Of a stretch of 26,906 bases of DNA, positions 6,828 through 15,000 are shown piece after piece. Numbering within the stretch: the first letter of the stretch is position 1; each line of letters begins with the position of its first letter. The stretch is from an uncultured Candidatus Melainabacteria bacterium (lineage in GTDB: Bacteria; Cyanobacteriota; Vampirovibrionia; Gastranaerophilales; Gastranaerophilaceae): contig CAMHMW010000009.1 in the NCBI GenBank assembly GCA_946186335.1, forward strand, positions 1 to 26,906, written 5' to 3'. The notes beneath the pieces are model-generated. The model was not told the DNA's origin. It saw only the letters and a list, made by a program, of their open reading frames with translations, and searched no databases. Position numbers and translations under genes: made by a program.

Positions 6828-7295
6828 ATGAACATATCAGCAATCAGCAGTTATTCAGCAAAACCATATTTTACAAGCAAGAATAGTGAATACGAAAACC
6901 CCATCAACCGCGGTACAGAAAAAGGTTTGGCAATTTGGGGTTCAATCGGCGGAAGCGCATTAGCAGGCGGTATTGCAGCAGGAATAGGAAGCTGCTTTAT
7001 AAAATCAGGTGCAAAAAACAGAGCATGGAAACTTGGCGGTATAGGTGCCGCAGTTGCCGCAATTACAATGGCATTAACACTACCCGCAAAACTTTATGAT
7101 ACAAAAGTAAAAGCATACACAAGAGAAAAAGAAATGGATGTTTTCAGCCGTGAAAAAGATTTGAAATCAAACATTATGGAAGAAGTAAACAACGAAGTTA
7201 AAGATGAAGATGTTGATTTGGATACCAAGGTTAACCACTTTGCAACCGTTCAGATGGCAAACAACGGCAACGGATTAATGGTTAAAGGAGTTTAA
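6828..7295 (+). CDS. Small membrane protein, paralogue of the next gene
   Basis: I recognise no named family for this 155-aa protein. It begins MNIS with an FTS at residues 15-17, then has two hydrophobic segments (about 34-58 and 68-88) rich in Gly/Ala, and a charged, probably helical C-terminal half. After the second membrane segment come P86, Y90-D91 and the string KEMDVF (101-106). The same order (ENPI, two hydrophobic segments, P...YD..V.A, KEMDV) occurs in the downstream 191-aa protein, so the two are paralogues. No signal peptide is seen. The start is fixed by AAAGGAG 6 nt upstream. Function is unknown. Confidence 0.85.
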   Translation: MNISAISSYSAKPYFTSKNSEYENPINRGTEKGLAIWGSIGGSALAGGIAAGIGSCFIKSGAKNRAWKLGGIGAAVAAITMALTLPAKLYDTKVKAYTREKEMDVFSREKDLKSNIMEEVNNEVKDEDVDLDTKVNHFATVQMANNGNGLMVKGV

Positions 7296-7301
7296 TCTTA
7301 A

Positions 7302-7877
7302 ATGAACATTAGCCCCGTTTCATACAACACATACTCTTTCGGTGCATCAAATACAAAAACACAAAACGCACCGCAAAAGAACACAGCCGAAAACCCGATT
7401 TCCAAAAAAGGCGAAAAAATGAAACTCATTCAGGTAACTTTTTTAGGCGGTCTGGCAGTCGGTGCAAGGTTGTTGTTTGAACTTTTGGACGGGGATTTCA
7501 TCTTCAACGAAATGGCTGATAAAGCGGAACATATTGTTAACAAACAGCACAAAAACGCATCGGGCGGGATGAAAGCCCTGCTTGGACTGGGTGCATTTGC
7601 AGGACTTGTTGCAATGTTTGTGGGCGGCTTTGCACTCCTTTACACACTTTTCAAAGCCCCCAAAATCAACTATGACGGCAATGTAAACGCCTTCAAAAAA
7701 GGAAAAGAAATGGATGTTTACACAAAAACCAACGAGGTTGAAAAAGAACTTTATACCCAGATGAATGAAAAAGCTAAAACTGCTGATGAGGAAGAAAAAG
7801 CAAAATTAAAAGAACAATATCTGCTTATGCAGAAATCAAAAAATCAGGTTCCCGAATTTGTTAACCTGAAAAGATAA
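7302..7877 (+). CDS. Small membrane protein, paralogue of the previous gene
   Basis: This 191-aa protein, whose function I do not recognise, begins MNISPVSYNTYSFGA and continues through a polar stretch with ENPI (30-33). It has a hydrophobic segment at about 42-62 and a stronger one at about 91-117. The shared motif follows: P120, Y124-D125, V128, and KEMDVY at 135-140. The C-terminus (140-185) is highly charged and likely coiled-coil. It lies 6 nt after the upstream paralogue with its Shine-Dalgarno sequence (AAAGGAG) inside that gene's 3' end, so the two are co-expressed. The pair probably arose by tandem duplication. Confidence 0.85.
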   Translation: MNISPVSYNTYSFGASNTKTQNAPQKNTAENPISKKGEKMKLIQVTFLGGLAVGARLLFELLDGDFIFNEMADKAEHIVNKQHKNASGGMKALLGLGAFAGLVAMFVGGFALLYTLFKAPKINYDGNVNAFKKGKEMDVYTKTNEVEKELYTQMNEKAKTADEEEKAKLKEQYLLMQKSKNQVPEFVNLKR

Positions 7878-7970
7878 TAAATTATCATAAAGTAATGTAA
7901 AAAAAACGGATTTTACTGTCAATAATCTTTACGAAATAAACTTTATGTTACCATAGGGGACAATAACGAT

Positions 7971-9158
7971 ATGAATGTATTGAGAATTGCTGCAAACGGT
8001 ACAAAATTACTGAGAAAAGATTTGGGAACAGCCGTTAAAAAGGGGAAATTTAAAGATTTTGTCATACCGAAAGAAGCCGAAACTTTTGACTCAATACGGG
8101 TAAAAAAAGGTGCATTAACAACGGATATATTTACATTTCGTGATAAAAACGGAGAAATGTTAACCAGAGTTTTCAGAAAAAATGACGGTAAAAACGTAAC
8201 CCAAACCGTCAGAAAATACACAGAACTTTTTCCTGACGAAATGACCGTGAGCGAAACAGACGACATCACAAAAGACATACTTGCAAGAAAAATAACTTCA
8301 TTCACCCGAACAAACGGGAAAATAAGCGAAATAGGAGAAGAAGTCATTTCTCATACCGATGAAGCCGTCCCCATAATGACACATTCAAAAAGAGTTATTC
8401 GTCCGAAATATGAAGCCGTATCAATTGAGCAAAGACAAAAAGGAACCGCACCGAAATTTATCCGAAACGAATATGAAACGGATATGTATGCGGTTGGAGA
8501 GCATTCGTTAATAAAATCAGAAGTATCTTCACCCGAATTAAAAGAAATTGCGGAGCATCCTTATTTTCTTTCTTATACAAGCCCGAATACAAAATTTGCA
8601 AGAAGAATTTCCAATGCGGTAAAAGATGAGGCAAATTTATTTTTCTTAGACCCACAGATAAAAATTTATAAAAAGCCCGGAAAAGGCTGCGGATTTTACA
8701 GAAGTACCGGCACAATGGCGGATGATACCGTTAATATTAACATTTCAACAGAACAAGGGCTTATAGATGACAGAAGCAGAATAGTCGCAACTGCCGGACA
8801 CGAATTTGAACACGTAAAATGGGATGAGAAATGTACGGGATACCAAACCGATGTTATTTTTGACAGTATCGGCGAAAATCCGACATACACAATTGATGAA
8901 ATTCCGCTTATAAAAAAATATATATACGGAAGCGAACATTACACACCGCCAAGTGTTGATACCAAAAAATATTATGAAAATTTTACGGAAGTTACCGCAA
9001 GAAAAGGTGAAAAAGCAGCATATAAAAAATATTGTGATTTGACTGATGCAATGAATGACACATTTCCTGCAAAACACGGTTTCCAATTCTACAACCCGCA
9101 TTACGAATTGCAAAACGACAGGAGCTTTTTCTATGCACTCATGAACTATATGAGATGA
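7971..9158 (+). CDS. Putative HExxH zinc metallopeptidase-like protein
   Basis: This 395-aa protein has no family I can name. The C-terminal half carries AGHEFEHVKW with an HExxH zincin motif (H277, E278, H281) and, 59 residues later, NFTEVTAR, where E340 could be the third zinc ligand as in gluzincins. The N-terminal 170 residues are charged and likely beta-rich, with repeated 'TFRDKNG' or 'SFTRTNGK' type strands, resembling a scaffold rather than a catalytic domain. No signal peptide or membrane segment is seen. A GGGG Shine-Dalgarno sequence lies about 11 nt before the ATG. The stop codon is 2 nt from the convergent decarboxylase gene. Activity and substrate are inference only. Confidence 0.7.
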   Translation: MNVLRIAANGTKLLRKDLGTAVKKGKFKDFVIPKEAETFDSIRVKKGALTTDIFTFRDKNGEMLTRVFRKNDGKNVTQTVRKYTELFPDEMTVSETDDITKDILARKITSFTRTNGKISEIGEEVISHTDEAVPIMTHSKRVIRPKYEAVSIEQRQKGTAPKFIRNEYETDMYAVGEHSLIKSEVSSPELKEIAEHPYFLSYTSPNTKFARRISNAVKDEANLFFLDPQIKIYKKPGKGCGFYRSTGTMADDTVNINISTEQGLIDDRSRIVATAGHEFEHVKWDEKCTGYQTDVIFDSIGENPTYTIDEIPLIKKYIYGSEHYTPPSVDTKKYYENFTEVTARKGEKAAYKKYCDLTDAMNDTFPAKHGFQFYNPHYELQNDRSFFYALMNYMR

Positions 9159-9160
9159 AA

Positions 9161-10585
9161 TTAAACAAGCACCTCTATTACATCATAATCGGTCAGATAC
9201 GGAAGATGTGCTTCTGTTATAAGTTCACCAGGCAAAAGAATTGAAATTCCGGGAGGACATTCCGCAACGACTTCGCCCGATAATCTTCCGACCGCCTCAC
9301 TTTTCGGGATAATCTCTTTTTCTGAAAAATAAGCATCTCTCGGATTTTTCTTTATAATCGGAGTCAGCATAGGCATATGCTTTTTATTTTCAAGATAGTA
9401 GATGTCTTTATAATTATGTGTATCAATCTTATGCAGACATTGTGCCAGATACTCAAAATCAGAACGTTTATTCCCTATATTTGAAAGTATCAAAAGCCCC
9501 TCATCGGATGCACTTTCAACCTCTATTCCAAAATCAATTTCCAAAATTGACTCTAACCGTTTTCCTGACAGTCCGTCCGCTTTTATAAAAATCTTTGTTA
9601 CATCCGTTTTAAACCCAAAACCCGCTTTAAGATGATGAATTGATTTCATTTTGTCAATTTCGGAACGCAGATATTTTGCATTTGCTATTGCTCTTGATAA
9701 TTGTTTCTGACCTCGGGGTGACTGCAAATTCGCCCTTGCTGCATCCAAACTTCCCAAAAGCATCAATGAAGGACTTGTGGTATGTAAAAGCATTAAAGCA
9801 CGTTCTACATCCTCGCTTGAAATCTTTGAATGTTCGCTGATATGAAGCATCGAGGACTGACTCATACTGCCGCCGGTTTTGTGAAGTGAATGCACAACTA
9901 TATCCGCCCCGAGTTTTAATGAAGTTTCGGGTAGTTTTTCGTTGAAATTCCAAAGACAGCCGTGTGCTTCATCAACTACCAAAGGAACATCATATTTTTT
10001 GCAGATGTCTGCAATTGCCTTTATATCGGAAACAACACCCTCATAAGTCGGATTTGTAATCCAAACCATTGAAACATCATCATTCTTTTTCAAAAGATTT
10101 TCAACATCTTTGGCTTCGATATTTCCCCATAACCCCCATTCGCTGAGTTTTTCGGGAATTATCCACAACGGATCGGCTCCTGATATGATTAAACCCGTCA
10201 AAACCGAGCGGTGGCAATTTCTGTTAACTATAACCTTTTGTCCTCTTTTGGTTAAACCCATTGCAATAGCAAGATTACCGACAGTTGAGCCGTTCAATAA
10301 AAAGAAAGTTTTTTTTGCTCCAAAAGCAGACGCAGCAAGTTCTTCCGCCTCTTTTATAGGTCCTGTTGCGGGAGTTAACGTACCCAAATTATCAAATTCA
10401 TCAGTTGTATCAACAGTTAACGCCTTTTTTCCTACTAAATTTCTAAAATCAGGAAGTGTACCAAATCCTTTGGTATGACCCGGAATATGAAACTGGTATG
10501 TCGGATTGTCATAAGCAGTTTTCAGGGCTTCTACAATCGGGGCTTTTATTTTTAAATCTTTTTCGTTTTTCAAAATATTGGGCAT
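9161..10585 (-). CDS. Orn/Lys/Arg decarboxylase family protein (PLP fold type I)
   Basis: This cytosolic PLP enzyme of 474 aa is close in size to Bacillus-type arginine decarboxylase, which makes agmatine for polyamine synthesis. The start of the major domain (FHIPGHTKG), the substrate/PLP region (LLNGSTVGNLA), VDEAHG (205-209) and the Schiff-base lysine K236 in HSLHKTGGSMSQ are intact. The C-terminal segment CPPGISILLPGE is the family's minor-domain signature. Whether it prefers arginine, lysine or ornithine cannot be read from the motifs. It lacks a Shine-Dalgarno sequence. TTGAAA and TATATT stand at leaderless distance before the ATG. It is transcribed towards the 7971 gene. Confidence 0.92.
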   Translation of the reverse strand: MPNILKNEKDLKIKAPIVEALKTAYDNPTYQFHIPGHTKGFGTLPDFRNLVGKKALTVDTTDEFDNLGTLTPATGPIKEAEELAASAFGAKKTFFLLNGSTVGNLAIAMGLTKRGQKVIVNRNCHRSVLTGLIISGADPLWIIPEKLSEWGLWGNIEAKDVENLLKKNDDVSMVWITNPTYEGVVSDIKAIADICKKYDVPLVVDEAHGCLWNFNEKLPETSLKLGADIVVHSLHKTGGSMSQSSMLHISEHSKISSEDVERALMLLHTTSPSLMLLGSLDAARANLQSPRGQKQLSRAIANAKYLRSEIDKMKSIHHLKAGFGFKTDVTKIFIKADGLSGKRLESILEIDFGIEVESASDEGLLILSNIGNKRSDFEYLAQCLHKIDTHNYKDIYYLENKKHMPMLTPIIKKNPRDAYFSEKEIIPKSEAVGRLSGEVVAECPPGISILLPGELITEAHLPYLTDYDVIEVLV

Positions 10586-10591
10586 ACCAAA

Positions 10592-10619
10592 AATATACTA
10601 TAAAAACTTTTATTTTCAA
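10592..10619 (-). promoter_or_regulatory. Leaderless-type promoter of the decarboxylase gene
   Basis: On the minus strand TTGAAA (10619-10614), a 16-nt spacer and TATATT (10597-10592) are followed by 6 nt and the ATG at 10585. With normal sigma-70 geometry the transcript would begin at or within a base of the ATG. No Shine-Dalgarno sequence is present. Confidence 0.55.
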
Positions 10620-10627
10620 AAAAATTG

Positions 10628-10636
10628 TGATATAAT
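10628..10636 (+). promoter_or_regulatory. Extended -10 promoter of the porin gene
   Basis: TG-A-TATAAT gives a perfect extended -10, with transcription expected near 10643 and a leader of about 80 nt. No clear -35 box is present. It is divergent from the decarboxylase promoter within the same intergenic region. Confidence 0.55.
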
Positions 10637-10721
10637 CTTAACACAACGAAATCAAAATCATGCAAGATGCTTTATAAAACCCCTGTGCGTCTGAAATGAA
10701 CAAGTCTTGGAATAATAAATA

Positions 10722-12011
10722 GTGTTAAAAAGAAAAATCATACTCCTGACATTTTGCCTTGCACTTATGCTGTCAACAACTCAAAAAGCGACAGCAAACG
10801 AATTTATTGCGCAGGAACTTCTTGAAACCCCGCAGGAAAATGAAGTCGTTTTGGATTTGGGCAATATTGAAACTCAAAAAAACGAAGAAGAAAATGTCAC
10901 AACAGATAAGGCATCAGAAAATGACGAAGTTGAATTTGAATTGTTCAAAAAACTTGACCAACCTGTCCAAAAGTCGGAAGTTAAAAATATACAACAAGAA
11001 GACTCCCTTTTTGGAAAAATATTACACAGTAAAATCACAAGAACGGATGTTCCTTCATACTTACTTGAAGATGAATTGACTTTTAACTTTGAAAAAGGTG
11101 CAATCAGCAAACTTCACCCATGGATTGGCTATAAAGGTAACCTTCAATCGTTATGGATTGATGACAATTATTCCACAAGATACAACAACACGGAATCTCA
11201 AATCGGCACATACGGGTCGTTCAGAAATCCTAATTTCAAATTCCAACTAACTTTTAACCCGATTCCCACAAGAGGGACAAACTATCTTGAACGTGTTTTC
11301 TCGGATGCTTTTATAGTAAACACCAGCATTCCAAATCATCAGATTATTGCAGGTTATTCAAGAGTCAATACTGGGATTGAGGGGGGTAAATCGGCATACA
11401 TTCTGCCGTTTGTAACCCGCTCCCAAATTGCGAGAAATTACGGGAATTACCGCTCACTTGGGGTAAAAGTTATCGGAAACTATCAGTACGTTGACTATAA
11501 CCTTTTTGCAGGAAGCGGCGGAAGATACATCATACACGGTTTTCCAGGAGCAGAATTTAACGGCTGGATAAACTTTAAACCCTTCGGGAAAAAATCGGAA
11601 AAATACGGAAAACTTGTTATCGGCGGAGGCTATAACCACGGACATAACCATACCGAATACAACATAGGAAGTGCATACATTTCTTATAACCACAAGAGAT
11701 TATGGACAAATTTTGAGGCGGCAATTGCAAACGGTTCAAACGGCTCAACCGGACCTTCCGAAAATAAATCCTGCGGATGGGCATATACTTTGGGCTGGAA
11801 ATTCAATCCGCATCTGCAACTTATCGGAAGAATAGACCAGTTTGACCCGAACAGAAGTCAAAAACATGACCTGAGACGGGAATACACAATCGGATTAAAC
11901 TGGTTTATAAAAGGGCAGGCATTGAAAGTCGTATTAAACTACGTCTTTTGCGATAATCAAAGTGAAAAAGACAGTCACAGAATTATTCTTGCGACGCAGG
12001 TATTGCTGTAA
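10722..12011 (+). CDS. Outer-membrane porin-like beta-barrel protein
   Basis: The 429-aa protein starts with a clear Sec signal peptide (MLKRKIILLTFCLALML, cleavage after ...QKATA, about residue 25). Residues 26-100 are acidic and low in hydrophobics, probably a periplasmic or linker segment. From about 110 onward there are alternating amphipathic strands rich in Tyr, Trp, Gly and Asn, and the protein ends HRIILATQVLL, a typical final beta-strand. The overall pattern resembles phosphate-selective (OprO/OprP-like) or carbohydrate porins, but the substrate is unknown. The start is GTG, since the only upstream in-frame codons run into a stop. The Shine-Dalgarno sequence is weak. The gene shows that the organism has an outer membrane. 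Confidence 0.8.
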   Translation: MLKRKIILLTFCLALMLSTTQKATANEFIAQELLETPQENEVVLDLGNIETQKNEEENVTTDKASENDEVEFELFKKLDQPVQKSEVKNIQQEDSLFGKILHSKITRTDVPSYLLEDELTFNFEKGAISKLHPWIGYKGNLQSLWIDDNYSTRYNNTESQIGTYGSFRNPNFKFQLTFNPIPTRGTNYLERVFSDAFIVNTSIPNHQIIAGYSRVNTGIEGGKSAYILPFVTRSQIARNYGNYRSLGVKVIGNYQYVDYNLFAGSGGRYIIHGFPGAEFNGWINFKPFGKKSEKYGKLVIGGGYNHGHNHTEYNIGSAYISYNHKRLWTNFEAAIANGSNGSTGPSENKSCGWAYTLGWKFNPHLQLIGRIDQFDPNRSQKHDLRREYTIGLNWFIKGQALKVVLNYVFCDNQSEKDSHRIILATQVLL

Positions 12012-12012
12012 T

Positions 12013-15000
12013 TTATCCCATTGCGTTAAAACCGCCGGGCTTATATTTCTTTTTAATACGCGTACCTTTAAAATTACCTTTTGTGGACATTATATTGCCA
12101 ATTCCGTCATCTTCATCATTTTCATCCATAGCGTTGAGAGTAAATGCGGTTGTCTGGACGTTGTTCCTGTTATATTTCATATTCCATTCTGCCGAACCGA
12201 CAGTAAGAATTTCATCATCCATTCCGATAGGAGCACCCTGCTGCCTTTTTACCTCGTCAGGCGAAAGTACCTGATATGTGTCAAAATCGGTATCGCTGAC
12301 AGCACCAAAGCCTGAACCCTGCCGGGTTATGACTGAACCGTCAGCCAAAGTTCTTGACATCTCACCTTTCCCAAGCGGAGAATTTTGACCGGATGCAGGC
12401 GGCAATTCTTCATCTTGTGAAACAGGTGACGGCATATCCGCACTATGAGCTTCCCCTGCCGGAACATTCATTTTTGCGGTTATTCCTCTTGCGTTATTTC
12501 TCATTTCAACAAGCGCCATTCTGTCATCCAACGGCAAATGTTTCAGATACTCATTAAACTCGGTATTTGACATTGAATAAATATTTTTTTCAAGGAATGT
12601 CCTCAAAATTTTATGGTCAACATCTGCAATATTTGAAATTTGTTTTGAAGCAAGAAGTTCTACAACAGTATCCGGTGACATCAGATTGAGAAGCTCTTTT
12701 TTAACACTTGTACTTGATGTACTCAAGAACAATTCTTTAACAACTGTATCATCCCCGATAACCTCTGCCACAACGTTACGGACACTTGTACCAGAACCGC
12801 TTGTACTCAGTAAATCTAAAATTTTATCTTTAACATGGACAATATCTACAGATTTACTTACGAGAATTTCATAAATTTCATCAATAGAAGTTGCTTTGAT
12901 TATGCGAGATTTTAATTCTTCTTTTTCACTCGGAGTGTATGCGGATGAATTTATTGCCTCAATTGCGGCATCAATTGCTGCACCTGCGGTTATAACATCG
13001 CCTTCTTCTGTGGTAAGTTTTCTGTGACGTGCTTCCCATTCTTCAATAGAATTGTCAATATCCGTTTTTAATTCCTGAACTTTTTGCATAAGCTCAAGAC
13101 GTTTTTCCTCATCCGCCTGAGCGATAGCCTGTGCTTCCGCTTTTGTATAGCCGACAACCGAATCTGCATCATCATAACTTGATGTTGAAGAAGTTGATGA
13201 AGTTGACGTTGTTGAAGATGAAGAAACCGATGATGAACCTGAAACGGTTGAAGAAGAACCGAAAGTCATCGGATTAGTTGCAGCCTGCTGTCTTAATTGA
13301 GCGGCTTGCTGTGCGGCAGCCTGTTGTGCTGCGGCTCTTGCCTGATTTTGCTGAGCCTGTGCTGCCTGTGTATTTTGGGCAGTACCCTGAGCTTGCGCTG
13401 AACCCTGTCTTTGAGATGTCGGGTTTGTTGTAGTCTGCGTATTTGAATTTTGTGATGTTTGTTGAGCTTGTGATTTTGCAGAACTGCTGCTGGTACTTGT
13501 TTTAGACAGAGTTTCTTGCGAAATCTGGCCAGTCTGCATAGCAGTCTTAACTTTTGCCTGCTCTGTCGGAGGAAGATTAGATGCCGCAGTTTCAACATGA
13601 GAATTGTACTGACTTCTGATACCCTGATCCTGAATAGAATCTGATGCCGCCGCCAAACCTTCTAATGCCGCCGCATTATCGGTACGTGAAGATAATTCAC
13701 GCCCCATATACAGTTTCGTATTATCATCAGGGGCGGCAGTTACAGCAGTTTTATAAACATTCGCTCTGCCTGCATCCGACATTTTATCGGATTTACCCGC
13801 ATCTGTCGTAAATGCAACAATATCTTCATTTGACAAATTCTGATAAGCCCCGGTATATAAAGATTCCAGAACTTCCGGTGATTCAGATAAGGTTACCGTA
13901 TAAGAAGACATTGCTGCCCGTGTATTTAAACCTTCCCATCCGGATACGGCATTTGCAGTATTTTTAGTGACATCCGTAGTTTCTGTACTTAAAATGTTAG
14001 ATATTCCGAACATTGCATTCATCTGCTCCGGAGAATCAACTCTTGACATGATTCTTGCCCAATTTGCCTTATCTATACGATTGTTCAGAATTTCATCGAC
14101 TTCTGATTCAGATAAACCTGAATGCAATAATTTTTCACGCATTGCCATTAATTCAGCAGGTGATGCATGTTCAATAAATTTGTTAATCTTGACACGCATT
14201 TTCTCAGAGCGGTAGTTATCTTTGTTTACACCACCCAATGCAACATCAGCAGCCTCCTGATCATTCTTTACATTTCTTCCGTCAATATTTAACCTATCTT
14301 TATTTGTAAGGAAGGTATCAAACTTAATATCTCTGTTGCCGCCGGAAACTTCTATTTGACGTTCAAGACATTTCTTTAACCCTTCTAATCTTTTTATATC
14401 AATATCGGATAAATCATACTTTTGGGGATTATTTAATCTGTCCTCTATATTTTTTAATACATCACCACAAGTGGCATTATCCGGTAAACCTTTTAACAAA
14501 CTATTTTCCAGTTCTAACTGATCTAATATTAATTTTTGCTCTTTTGTTCTCTGATTTTCCGGTATACTTTGTATGTATGCAATTAAATCTTTGTTCTTTT
14601 CATATATTGAACTGTTATTATAATTACGTATTTCCTGAGCAATAGATATTTCCTTACCTTTAGGTGCATTTGCAGCTTTATTAATAATACGTTCAAGAGT
14701 TATCGCAAATCTTGTATATGCCGCTTTTTTGGTATTTGGGTCACTCAAATCTATACCCATTTGAGCTGCATATTCTTCAATTTTTTTATTGCGATATTCT
14801 TCTTTTTTCTTAGAATCAGTAATCTTACCGTATTCAGAGTCTGTTAAATTCAATATTGCATCTGCATATTTGTCAACTCTTTCCACATACGATAAATTAC
14901 TCATATCTCCCAATTCTTGCGACATAACTTTTATCGTAGCATTAAGAACCTTGTTTTCCGCATTCTGTAATTTTTCATCCCTTTGAGCAGAGGGCATTTG

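Noticed and set aside
13293..13598. 101-aa open frame opposite in phase within the LysM gene
   Set aside because: It is a low-complexity shadow of the Gln/Ala/Ser-rich segment of the LysM gene in another frame.
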